Positions 52,248 through 60,749 of a stretch of DNA of 64,000 nucleotides are shown piece after piece. The DNA comes from Paenibacillus xylanilyticus. GTDB taxonomy: Bacteria > Bacillota > Bacilli > Paenibacillales > Paenibacillaceae. The stretch lies in contig NZ_JABMCB010000206.1 in NCBI RefSeq assembly GCF_013359935.1, positions 496,001 through 560,000 on the forward strand, read 5' to 3'. Under the pieces are notes generated by a model. The model ran no database searches and was not told the origin of the DNA. It saw nothing but the letters and a program-made list of their open reading frames with translations. Each line of letters opens with the position of its first letter. The first letter of the stretch is position 1. The translations under genes and the position numbers were made by a program.

Positions 52248-53864
52248 GTGTCAATGAAAAAAACAAAAAAATGGATGGTCATGGGCATTACTGCTGCATT
52301 AGTCTTCGGTTTGCTGGCGGGCTGCTCCTCAAATGAGGAAAAAGAAAGTTCGGGTACAGACGAAAAGGGAACTGAACAAGGCCCTATTACATTAACCTGG
52401 TTTGATGGCAATACCAAAGGAGAGCCTTTCACCGATGCTGTAGCCCAGCAAATCACCGAAAAGACCGGTATAGAGATTTCCATCCAGCAGCCGACGGGAA
52501 ATCCGACGGAAAAGCTGAGCTTGATGCTGGCGAGTGGTGATTACCCTGATGTGGTGGTCATGAGCCGTGGAGATGCCTCTTTGGATAAATACATCTCAAG
52601 CGGGGCCTTCATTCCACTTGATGAGTTAATTGAGAAATACGGATCGGATCTGAAAGATATGTATGGGGACACATTGACCAAGACACGTTATACGGACGGC
52701 AAAAATTATTACCTGGCAAATTGGTATGGCCTCGATAGTGATCCGGTGTTTGGCATGCTGATGAGGCAAAGCCTGCTGGAAGAACTTGCCCCGGACAAGG
52801 CGGATGGGTCTGAGCCGCTGACGACGGACGAGTTTGAATCACTTCTTAAACAGTTCAAAGAGAAATACAACACGATAGATGGCAAAGAGTCGGTCCCCAT
52901 GACGATGAATGGGGAGAACATGGGGGCGAATCTGGGGACCTTCAAAGGGATGTGGGGTCTAAAAACCTATTACGATAATAACGGACGACTACAATATGAT
53001 GTCAAGGATCCAAAGTATCGTGAGATGTTACTATATATGAATCGTCTGTATAGAGAAGGATTGATCGAGAAGGAATTCGCCATTAGCAAAACACAAACGT
53101 GGATTCAAAAGCTCACGACAGGAGCGGTATTCTCCACCCCAGGCGCGTATTGGGATCCAGGAAACGGAAATGCAGCGCTGAAAAAGGATGGCGGGGAGAA
53201 AAATCAGTTATTTGCTTATAAAGTTGTAGCTCCTGGCGTAGACCCGGGTCAAACCACTTTTGGACCAAGAAGCTCGCTCGGGTGGGATGCCATCGCCATT
53301 ACCAAAAATAATAAACACCCCGAAGAAACGATGAAGCTGTTCAACTATCTGGCCAGTGATGAAGGACAGCACTTGCTCCTATGGGGCAAGGAAGGCGAAC
53401 AATACACCATGGTGGATGGCAAGCGGCAGCCTGACCCAGCATTCCTGCAAAGCTTCAAGGATAATTGGGATGAGACTGTGAAGACAAGCGGGGTTCGGAA
53501 ATGGCTGTGGTTTATCAAAAATGGTCTGGACCCGAATGGACAGCCGTATGATATGGCCGTTAAATACCAACGAAGTGAAGTCGATGAACTTGCGATCAAG
53601 ACTTTGGGCGATTCGGTATGGGATACCGCAGAATATGACAACCTCAATCCAGACGGCGGAACACCGGAAGCGCTGACGGCCCAAAAGGTCAAGGATATTA
53701 TGGACCAAAGCATTACGAGAGCCATTATTGCTCCAACCGAGGCAGAAGCGAATGCCATCTTCGACAAAATGCTTGAGGATATGAAAAAGGCCGGAGATGA
53801 GAAGGTGGAAGACATCATTAACCAGAAATACGTACAGCGCATGGAGCTGTGGGGTAACAAATAA
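52248..53864 (+). CDS. Extracellular solute-binding lipoprotein of importer 2
   Basis: 538 residues. The lipobox GLLAGC (near residue 23-28) marks lipid attachment after signal cleavage; an acidic Ser-rich spacer follows and then the large oligosaccharide-binding fold seen in LplA-like proteins. GTG 52248 is 7 nt after GGGAGG and is preferred over ATG 52254. The open TTG start at 52233 overlaps the ribosome binding site. The ligand is presumably the product of the surface glycosidases but nothing in the sequence proves it. Confidence 0.86.
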   Translation: MSMKKTKKWMVMGITAALVFGLLAGCSSNEEKESSGTDEKGTEQGPITLTWFDGNTKGEPFTDAVAQQITEKTGIEISIQQPTGNPTEKLSLMLASGDYPDVVVMSRGDASLDKYISSGAFIPLDELIEKYGSDLKDMYGDTLTKTRYTDGKNYYLANWYGLDSDPVFGMLMRQSLLEELAPDKADGSEPLTTDEFESLLKQFKEKYNTIDGKESVPMTMNGENMGANLGTFKGMWGLKTYYDNNGRLQYDVKDPKYREMLLYMNRLYREGLIEKEFAISKTQTWIQKLTTGAVFSTPGAYWDPGNGNAALKKDGGEKNQLFAYKVVAPGVDPGQTTFGPRSSLGWDAIAITKNNKHPEETMKLFNYLASDEGQHLLLWGKEGEQYTMVDGKRQPDPAFLQSFKDNWDETVKTSGVRKWLWFIKNGLDPNGQPYDMAVKYQRSEVDELAIKTLGDSVWDTAEYDNLNPDGGTPEALTAQKVKDIMDQSITRAIIAPTEAEANAIFDKMLEDMKKAGDEKVEDIINQKYVQRMELWGNK

Positions 53865-53887
53865 GCTGGACTGATTCGTGTTTTAGT

Positions 53888-53925
53888 GAAGGGGATCTTC
53901 TCTCGGGGAGGTCCCCTTCTTTTTG
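53888..53925 (+). terminator. Terminator at the end of the carbohydrate locus
   Basis: GAAGGGGA/TCCCCTTC stem with a CTTTTT tail. Confidence 0.8.
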
Positions 53926-54008
53926 ACGGGAACAGGCTTTTTTTGTCTAACATATTCCTACTTCATTGTTCAAATAATGATGTAACAGAACAAAGGAGGG
54001 AACGAGGG

Positions 54009-54896
54009 ATGAAAAAGGCTGAACGAACAGGGGCGTCCAGTCCATGGACGATTCGAATTTCTTTGATGCTGGTGTGTATGCTGGTTATCGTTTACGCAGG
54101 AGGGCCAATGATTTGCAGTGCAAGGTCACTTGCCGCAGAGGAAACACAACCAACCGTAATACCTCAATCCAAAACACAGCATAAACGAATGGCAATTATT
54201 ATTGATGATGCGGGCAATGACATGAAAGGCACTGCGGAGATATTAAACATGCCAGTCAAACTTACCCTTGCCGTGATGCCATTTTTGCCAACCACGAAGA
54301 AAGACGCTGCGGCTGCACATGAAAAAGGAATGGATGCGATTGTGCACATGCCGATGGAGCCCAAAGTTGGAAGACCTGAGTGGCTGGGTCCCGGTGCGAT
54401 CACATCCAATCTGACGGACAAGGAAGTCCGCGAACGAGTGGAGAAAGCCATTGATGATGTTCCCTACGCCATTGGCATGAACAATCACATGGGATCCAAA
54501 ATTACTTCCGACAAACGCATCATGTCGATTGTGCTCGATGTATGCCGCGAGCGTGGGCTGTTTTTTGTGGACAGTCGCACCAATTTTCGTTCGGTTGTGG
54601 GTGAACTCGCTGTCTCCAAAAATATGCCTCCGGTTGGCAATGACATTTTCCTTGATGACCGAAATTCGAAGCCGCATATTCGTCAGCAGATGGATTTGGC
54701 TGCCAAGAGAGCCTTGGAGAAGAATATGTGTGTCGTCATTGGGCATGTGGGTCAGACGGGACTAAATACATCCAGCGTTGTGCGCGAATCTGTCACCCGC
54801 CTGCAGGATCAAATTGAGTTTGTCGGCATCGGAGATCTTGTTCGTGAAGTTTGGCACTGGCATGCTGCCCCTACACTGCCGACAAATAATAAATAA
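54009..54896 (+). CDS. Divergent polysaccharide deacetylase family protein (COG2861)
   Basis: 295 residues; a hydrophobic segment at about residues 15-37 acts as signal or anchor. The catalytic-type region contains AIIIDDAGNDMKG, VHMPMEP, IGMNNHMGSKIT and FVDSRTN in order, matching the divergent deacetylase (YibQ-like) family, which shares the NodB fold but keeps only part of its metal motif. The substrate is unknown; a wall glycan is likely given the export signal. ATG 54009 follows AAGGAGGGAACGAGGG. Its 3' end overlaps the amidase gene on the other strand by 26 bp. Confidence 0.82.
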   Translation: MKKAERTGASSPWTIRISLMLVCMLVIVYAGGPMICSARSLAAEETQPTVIPQSKTQHKRMAIIIDDAGNDMKGTAEILNMPVKLTLAVMPFLPTTKKDAAAAHEKGMDAIVHMPMEPKVGRPEWLGPGAITSNLTDKEVRERVEKAIDDVPYAIGMNNHMGSKITSDKRIMSIVLDVCRERGLFFVDSRTNFRSVVGELAVSKNMPPVGNDIFLDDRNSKPHIRQQMDLAAKRALEKNMCVVIGHVGQTGLNTSSVVRESVTRLQDQIEFVGIGDLVREVWHWHAAPTLPTNNK

Positions 54897-55632
54897 TGCC
54901 ATCTGCAATGGACTGGGCGATATGTTTCTGCTCTGCAGGATCACTCATCATGGCCCGGTCTTTTGCATTGCTCAGAAATCCCGTTTCAACGATAACTGCC
55001 GGCTGTTTCACCTGATTCAGCAGATAGAAAGGTTTACCCCACACTACACCGCGCTGTGTACCAAACAGATGATTAAGTTCGGTCTGGATGGACTCTGCGA
55101 GCAGGTAGCTGCGGCCTTCCTTTTGGTGGAGTACAATCGGTCCACGTGTAGCTGACTTTGGACTCCAGTTGGCATGGATACTGACAACGATATCGGTGCT
55201 TACTTCTTCACTGAGGCTCTTGCGCTGGGCCAGGTCCTTGCGATGACGAGACCTGCTGTTCAGCCAGCGATTCTCATCACTAAGTGCATAATCACCAAGC
55301 CGGTTGATGATGACAGCATACCCTTTGCTGCGAAGCAGAAGGTACACCTTTTGACTGATGGCCAGATTGATGTCTTTTTCCAGTACCCCGTGTTCTGTCG
55401 TCCCGCCGTCAATACCGCCATGTCCAACATCCAGCAAAATGACTGGAGCAGCAAATGCGTGGTGTGTGGAGCGATAGGCGTCCCCATCGGTAACAGGCAG
55501 CAGCGAGGGACTCACAGACTTAGGGATGGAATGTGGTGATGGAATAGCAGCGGAGATGGCTTGTGCAGGTGTCAAAAGCATAAAATTAATCCCGATCAGC
55601 CATGCCATCAATGCCGTCAGCAGCTTATTCAT
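54871..55632 (-). CDS. N-acetylmuramoyl-L-alanine amidase (Amidase_3), CwlD-like
   Basis: 253 residues: signal peptide or anchor (about residues 1-28), a short Ser/Pro spacer, then a single Amidase_3 domain. Zinc ligands and catalytic Glu are in LLDVGHGGIDGG, LEKDINLAIS, SIHANWSP and VETGFLSN. It cuts the amide between muramic acid and the stem peptide. The single-domain layout and length recall CwlD, which prepares spore cortex for muramic delta-lactam formation, but this assignment is tentative. AAGGAG lies 12 nt before the ATG. Confidence 0.85.
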   Translation of the reverse strand: MNKLLTALMAWLIGINFMLLTPAQAISAAIPSPHSIPKSVSPSLLPVTDGDAYRSTHHAFAAPVILLDVGHGGIDGGTTEHGVLEKDINLAISQKVYLLLRSKGYAVIINRLGDYALSDENRWLNSRSRHRKDLAQRKSLSEEVSTDIVVSIHANWSPKSATRGPIVLHQKEGRSYLLAESIQTELNHLFGTQRGVVWGKPFYLLNQVKQPAVIVETGFLSNAKDRAMMSDPAEQKHIAQSIADGIIYYLSAV

Positions 55633-55846
55633 GAGTTATGCACGCTCCTTCTTATCATTGGCATCTTACCCACAAGGAATGGATGGATACCTTTGGCATT
55701 AGACTGTGCAATATTGGTTTTTTCATACTTCGTGAAGAAAAAAATTGTTTATCCATGGGCTGATCTGCGCACAATAGAGGTATCGTACCCGGGAGCAAAT
55801 CGATGCGAATGATGCAAAATCTAAGGTACAAAGGAGGCAGAGGATT

Positions 55847-56071
55847 ATGGCCAAAAGTGATGAGCTGGTGAAGTATATTACGCAGCGTGTCGTTCATTTT
55901 ATGGATACACCAAAAGAAGAGCGCAAGGGGCGTACAAAAGCAAAAGAGCCTTGGGCAATGAAATGGTTTGGCATGCTTCCGTTTGCTGTATCCCTCTGGG
56001 TAGGGAAAAAGGAAAAAGCATTGGACTCAGGTGGGAAAATGCAAAAACGAAGTTCTTCTGGCAAAGGATAA
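55847..56071 (+). CDS. yqzE: YqzE family protein
   Basis: 74 residues. The core YITQRVVHFMDTPKEERK followed by EPWAMKWFGMLPFAVSLW is characteristic of YqzE, a small protein encoded after the comG operon in Bacillus; function unknown. The hydrophobic segment in the second half could associate with the membrane. AAAGGAGGCAGAGG precedes the ATG. No comG genes are seen here, but yqhG and yqhH are close by, as in Bacillus. Confidence 0.85.
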   Translation: MAKSDELVKYITQRVVHFMDTPKEERKGRTKAKEPWAMKWFGMLPFAVSLWVGKKEKALDSGGKMQKRSSSGKG

Positions 56072-56101
56072 GCGGTTAAACTGACGCAGCAGATTGAAAT
56101 T

Positions 56102-56150
56102 AATAAGACGCATTCCTGATTCAGAATCAGAGGAAGGCGTCTTATTTGTG
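56102..56150. terminator. Bidirectional terminator between yqzE and the exported-protein gene
   Basis: AATAAGACGC/GCGTCTTATT outer stem with a nested CTGATT/AATCAG hairpin; T-rich on the plus side. Confidence 0.85.
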
Positions 56151-56174
56151 TTTTTGTTGTCTCCAGAAGGATCT

Positions 56175-57230
56175 CTATGGCTTAAAGGTATAAAAATGAC
56201 CATCCTCGATTAGGGTATCCAGAGGAACAAATCGTCTTACCGAAGAATGTCCCCCGATCGCCACGTATTCCATTTGCTCCGATGTATTATGCTTTTGCCA
56301 AACCTGATATCCGCTGACAGGAAGAGGGCCGCCATATAACACATTACGATCATCGGCAGAAAATACGATATGTTGATGCTTTTTCCACTGCTTTATCAAT
56401 GGCTCCAAACTTGTTGCAGGGATCGCTTTGGAAGTGATCCATGACAGATTGTCAGCCGGATCAAATACAGGTTGCAAATGGATAAAATCTGCTGTGAATG
56501 ATGAGACATTCGATGATTCTTCCATTTTGAAACGAAGCTGTGCAGATACGGGGAGCACGGAAGATCGAATTTGCTCATCTCCAGAGCTGCGCTCATGGGC
56601 CTTCACGACGCTGTTTGGTAATGTGTCGCCGTTGGTTGCGTCAATATAGATTGCAGCAGTACCGGATTGCTCCACTTCCCAATACGCAAGCAGCGGGGAG
56701 GCATATCGTAAATGTATATCCACTCCGCGAGATAACTCCTCCAGATTCAGATCATGTCTTTTAAGGGATTGCTGGAGCAGAGAGATGTTGTAAGGATTTT
56801 CTTCTCCTTGTCCATATTCACTTAGGTGCAAATGCCCACTTCGGTCAGCTGTAATAATCATATATCCAATGGGTTTTCCATCAACATGGGCATTGACAAG
56901 CCAGCTGTGTGTACCCGGGCCAAGAGGGGAAAAATCGAGCTCTGCGTCATTCCAGCCTTGGTTGGAAGGTTGGATGGAGCCAAGGGATATGGTCTGTTGA
57001 TGCGCAAACTGCTGGACAGCAGCAGGAGCGAGTGTCCCGGAACGAAGGGAAGCCTCGGTCATTGCATTTGTTAACTGAAAAGACAATAGCTCAGAGGCCG
57101 TTTCATCCAAACTCAAGGTTTCCTCTGCTTGCAACGATGTAGACAAGGTTGTTAAACCTAAGAGGCACATGGCACCAATACCTGCTGCCCGGCGAATACC
57201 ATGCCACGGTCTATGGAAGATTCGTTTCAT
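56175..57230 (-). CDS. Exported protein of unknown function (351 aa)
   Basis: Signal peptide (about residues 1-35 with Arg/His-rich start and AMCLLGLTTLSTSLQA) followed by a soluble region of about 315 residues. Segments such as GYMIITADRSGHLHLSEYGQGEENPY and LAYWEVEQSGTAAIYIDATNGD read like PepSY/FTP-type beta folds that accompany secreted proteases, but this is only a resemblance. The ATG used has AAGGTG 7 nt upstream. It lies between yqzE and yqhG. Confidence 0.6.
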   Translation of the reverse strand: MKRIFHRPWHGIRRAAGIGAMCLLGLTTLSTSLQAEETLSLDETASELLSFQLTNAMTEASLRSGTLAPAAVQQFAHQQTISLGSIQPSNQGWNDAELDFSPLGPGTHSWLVNAHVDGKPIGYMIITADRSGHLHLSEYGQGEENPYNISLLQQSLKRHDLNLEELSRGVDIHLRYASPLLAYWEVEQSGTAAIYIDATNGDTLPNSVVKAHERSSGDEQIRSSVLPVSAQLRFKMEESSNVSSFTADFIHLQPVFDPADNLSWITSKAIPATSLEPLIKQWKKHQHIVFSADDRNVLYGGPLPVSGYQVWQKHNTSEQMEYVAIGGHSSVRRFVPLDTLIEDGHFYTFKP

Positions 57231-57366
57231 AATAACACCTTCTTTTCTAGGGTACATCATGACGAATGGAGCCGATTATTCGCTGCATGATCACTTCTAG
57301 GTTCATTCTAGTGGACAAGCCATGCAAAGGTTGCTGCAACCTGTCGGGCCGCCACTCATGAATAAA

Positions 57367-57401
57367 CACTACTTTTGACGTCATTTGCTGGAAAAGTAGT
57401 G
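57367..57401 (-). terminator. Terminator after the yqhH-yqhG operon
   Basis: CACTACTTTT/AAAAGTAGTG stem with a 15-nt loop; on the minus strand it is followed by TTTATT. Confidence 0.65.
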
Positions 57402-57408
57402 TCTGCGT

Positions 57409-58653
57409 CTATCTTAAATGAAACATGCCGCTGCTAATGGCAGTGACCTTCACTTTGGGCTCATACTGCCAGATCATTTCTGTTCGGCGCGTCTCATATT
57501 GCAGTTTCATCGCTTCACGGTCCATTACAGCCTGTCTGGTTTTCTCCTGTTCGGAATCCGTCTCTTCATCCAGCGGGACGATCGGCTCAGCAGCAAGCTC
57601 TGCATCGGTGCCAGGTTTCTTCCCCGCCGCTCCTATTGATATTCGATTCACAGGAGCAATACGGGAGTGATCTTCCGTAGTGGACTGAATTCCTTTGGTT
57701 GTCGTTTGTCCCTGTCCCTTGGAAGCAGTAAGGTGTTCCGCAACTGAGGTGTCGTCATTTACCTCGACTTCAGGTGTATCCTCTCTCAGAACTGCTTCAT
57801 AGTAGGCATCCACTACACCAAGTTCCAGATCCAGTCTTGCTTTGGCCTGTTCAGCCCACCCGTAATCCAGTTCCAGCAAGCGTTGAGTGAGATGTGCTTC
57901 CAGGGCTGCTCCAGCATCAGATAGCGATACCTTGGCGGTCTGAACATGCATGTTCTCGGCCAGTCTTGGGCTAAGGTCTCGCCGGTTCAGCTTGGAGCCG
58001 AACTTTTCGATAATTTCACCTGTGCGAAGAGAGATACCAAGAAAATGAAGTTCCTCTCGTTTCAAATCGCAAGCAAATTCAACTTTGAAACAGACACCGA
58101 GCCAAGGCTCGTATACGGCCGGTGCGGCAGCACGCAGCTGACGTTTCGGGGCCTGCTCGAACAAATTCACAAATGCTCCGCCTTCACGGGCCGCATCGAA
58201 GATCTGCTGCAGTCTGCGACTGCCATAGACAACATCTTCACGCAAAATCCGGCCGGGACCGAGCTGCGGAAGTGCTGGAGTAATGCCGAAATAACGGCCA
58301 AGAATTGTATCTTTGGGTGCATCCGGAGTGGAACCGGAACCCGCATTCAATCCGCCGGAAGTATCTTGACTGGCAGAAGGAGGGGGTGAAGCTTGAGCAG
58401 CTCTGGCTTCTGCTGCCTCGATGGCTTGCTGATGGGCTGCAGGGTCAAATACGAACGTAAAGGACATCGTTTCAGCCGGAGCACCGGTTCGCTCCACAAA
58501 CCCCCAATAATAGGGACGGTTGGTTAGAGCCTTATCCGCTTCAGGCGAGAGTTTCACTGTTATATGTGCAGGGGATCGCTCCATAATCTGACAATCCATC
58601 GCTTCGAGATAGGTAGTCACATAAGTTTGAACTTCATGAGATGACATGGTCAT
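57409..58653 (-). CDS. yqhG: YqhG family protein
   Basis: 414 residues. The N-terminal EVQTYVTTYLEAMDCQIMERSPAHITVKLSPEADKAL and NRPYYWGFVERTGAPAETMSF segments are typical of YqhG, the partner encoded next to the SNF2 protein YqhH. It has a Pro/Ser-rich insert near residues 85-110 and a long acidic C-terminal insert (residues 290-370) not expected in short Bacillus forms. Starts 2 nt after the yqhH stop, so coupled. Function unknown; probably works with the helicase. Confidence 0.85.
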   Translation of the reverse strand: MTMSSHEVQTYVTTYLEAMDCQIMERSPAHITVKLSPEADKALTNRPYYWGFVERTGAPAETMSFTFVFDPAAHQQAIEAAEARAAQASPPPSASQDTSGGLNAGSGSTPDAPKDTILGRYFGITPALPQLGPGRILREDVVYGSRRLQQIFDAAREGGAFVNLFEQAPKRQLRAAAPAVYEPWLGVCFKVEFACDLKREELHFLGISLRTGEIIEKFGSKLNRRDLSPRLAENMHVQTAKVSLSDAGAALEAHLTQRLLELDYGWAEQAKARLDLELGVVDAYYEAVLREDTPEVEVNDDTSVAEHLTASKGQGQTTTKGIQSTTEDHSRIAPVNRISIGAAGKKPGTDAELAAEPIVPLDEETDSEQEKTRQAVMDREAMKLQYETRRTEMIWQYEPKVKVTAISSGMFHLR

Positions 58654-58655
58654 GG

Positions 58656-60416
58656 TTAGTGTCCTCCTTTGCCCAGATCCAGAAGGGAAACAGACGGAAC
58701 TTCATCGGCGACTTCACGCTGAATGGAATTCAGCGATTGCCCAAGTGAATCCATTTTGCGACGAATGTCTTCTTCGTTTTGGGATTCGAGCATGATTTTA
58801 TACAGACTCTTTTCGATGGATTCTTTTTTCTCGAGTCGTTCCAGAATGACATCCAGTCCGCCAATGACCATTTCGAACATATTGATCTTTTCATGCAGCA
58901 AATTCAGGATGTGTTCTTCAATGGTGCCTGTCGTTGACAGATTGTAGATATTCACATCATTTTGCTGTCCCAACCGGTGTACCCGTCCAATCCGCTGCTC
59001 CACCCGCATGGGATTCCAGGGCAGGTCGAAATTGATCATGTGATGGCAAAATTGGAGATTGATGCCCTCGCCGCCAGCCTCGGTTGCAATCATCGCTTGG
59101 ACACGGCCGCGGAACAAGTCCATCATCCAGTCCTTTTTTCCCCGGTTCATACCGCCCCGATAGGGAACAGCGGTTAGTCCGTTGTTGCGGAAGTAATTCA
59201 GCAAATACTCCTGCGTGGCCCGGTACTCGGTGAAAATGATGACCTTCTCATTCATGTTGCGAATCAGTTCCATCGTTTTCTCGGCTTTTGTATTTTCCTT
59301 AATGGCCTTGATATGGGCAACCAGTTCCCAGATCTTGTCCCGGAGCGGGGAGTCCAGCGGGAGTTTCTTGGACAGATTGACCAGTGTAACGAAAACAGCA
59401 TCCCGGCTGCTGCACACTTCCCGCTGTAACGTGACGAGAGAAAGCATGCTGCTCAAGTTTCCTCCGGCTTCCTGATACTGGTCTTTAACAAAAGAGGTCA
59501 CACCATCATATAAAGCCTGTTCTTCAGGCGATAGCTGCAAATTCACGTTGGAGACGTTCCGTTTGGTGAACTGTACCGGACCTTCGCCGCGGCGATTGCG
59601 GATCATGACTTTGGACAATTCGTCCTTGAGCTGCTCCTGATTTTTCGGAACGCGTTTATCCACGACAAAGTTGGCTGCAAAGTCGCCCTGACGACCAAGC
59701 TGGCCCGGTTTCAGCAGATTAATCAGATTAAACAGCTCGCTCATGTCATTCTGAACGGGGGTTGCGGTCAGCAGCAGACAATATTTTTTGCGCAGTTTCA
59801 GCATGAACTGGTAGTTTGTCGTTTTTTTATTTTTGAGCTTATGGGCTTCATCAATAATAATCATGTCATAGTCCGTGTTCAGCAAAATGTCCTTATGTGG
59901 ATCTCGCTTCGCAGTATCCATGGAAGCCACGACAACTTCATTTTGCCAGGAATAGGCCTTTTTCTGTGCAACTGCTGGAATGCCAAACTTCGAATTCAGC
60001 TCTCGAACCCACTGAAGTACAAGGGATGCAGGAACGAGAATGAGCACCTTGGATACGAGACCACGGACCATATATTCTTTTAAAATCAGACCTGCTTCTA
60101 TCGTTTTTCCCAGTCCGACCTCATCGGCTAGAATGGCACGGCCTGACATTTCAAATAATACCTTGCGTGCAGTGTCCAGCTGGTGTGGAAGCGGGGTGAG
60201 CCCCTGCAAATGCTTCAAACACTGTATTTCATCAAAGTTGGGAATCAGATTGGTCTCTTCTGCCTGAATGCCAAGCTGAAAGAGTCTGTAATCCCCCCAA
60301 GGTCCACCCTTATCGAGTCGTGACTCCAGCTGTGTCAACCAGCTGCGATCGAATTCAAGCGGAACGGGCAGTTCAGCTGCAGGTTGATTCATGTGAAGCG
60401 GATGTTTCCGGTTCAT
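58656..60416 (-). CDS. yqhH: SNF2-family DEAD/DEAH-box helicase YqhH
   Basis: 586 residues with both RecA-like lobes: Walker A in ILADEVGLGKTIEAG (near residue 95), DEAH in MIIIDEAHKLKNK, motif III LLTATPVQ, and C-terminal motifs with IATEAGGEGINLQFC and RIGRVHRLGQ. Bacterial SNF2 proteins of this compact type translocate on nucleic acid or remodel protein complexes such as RNA polymerase (compare RapA); direct function in Firmicutes is not established. ATG at 60414-60416 follows GGGGAGG. Confidence 0.9.
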   Translation of the reverse strand: MNRKHPLHMNQPAAELPVPLEFDRSWLTQLESRLDKGGPWGDYRLFQLGIQAEETNLIPNFDEIQCLKHLQGLTPLPHQLDTARKVLFEMSGRAILADEVGLGKTIEAGLILKEYMVRGLVSKVLILVPASLVLQWVRELNSKFGIPAVAQKKAYSWQNEVVVASMDTAKRDPHKDILLNTDYDMIIIDEAHKLKNKKTTNYQFMLKLRKKYCLLLTATPVQNDMSELFNLINLLKPGQLGRQGDFAANFVVDKRVPKNQEQLKDELSKVMIRNRRGEGPVQFTKRNVSNVNLQLSPEEQALYDGVTSFVKDQYQEAGGNLSSMLSLVTLQREVCSSRDAVFVTLVNLSKKLPLDSPLRDKIWELVAHIKAIKENTKAEKTMELIRNMNEKVIIFTEYRATQEYLLNYFRNNGLTAVPYRGGMNRGKKDWMMDLFRGRVQAMIATEAGGEGINLQFCHHMINFDLPWNPMRVEQRIGRVHRLGQQNDVNIYNLSTTGTIEEHILNLLHEKINMFEMVIGGLDVILERLEKKESIEKSLYKIMLESQNEEDIRRKMDSLGQSLNSIQREVADEVPSVSLLDLGKGGH

Positions 60417-60749
60417 GGTGATGCCTCCCCTGCCATACATGATGACGTTTTATTCGTAGGTTATAGTATGGACGAATGAGGGGCAGTTCATAACCAGGCT
60501 CCAAATAAGGTGCGAAATCTGCCTTTTATGCCCAAAAAATTCACAAATTCAGAATAACAGCGTCTGATGGCGTAAGAAAGAGCTTGTCCGAGTACATAGC
60601 AAATTGGAAGACTGACTATGACAAAAGTCACATGGAAAATCAATATATGGTGTACTATACTGGATATATATCACTATATGTGGTGTTAAGGCATATTTTA
60701 TTGCATAGTGGAAAACGAAATGGGATTTATGGGGAGGCTGTCAATCATA
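60417..60749 (+). promoter_or_regulatory. nrdJ upstream region with two NrdR-like boxes
   Basis: Two 16-bp elements fit the NrdR pattern C-w-A-T-A-T-a-T-w-G-T-G-T: 60638-60653 (core CAATATATGGTGT) and 60671-60686 (core CTATATGTGGTGT), 33 bp apart, i.e. about three helical turns. A TATACT at 60656-60661 lies between them as a -10 candidate. This fits repression by the ATP-cone protein NrdR. No cobalamin riboswitch blocks are visible. The rest of the gap shows no gene. Confidence 0.6.

Noticed and set aside
55561..55812. 83-codon ORF between amidase and yqzE
   Set aside because: Starts inside the amidase gene on the opposite strand, has no ribosome binding site and no protein-like features.
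60417..60749. Cobalamin riboswitch before nrdJ
   Set aside because: No B12-box-like block is visible; the gap is better explained by NrdR boxes.
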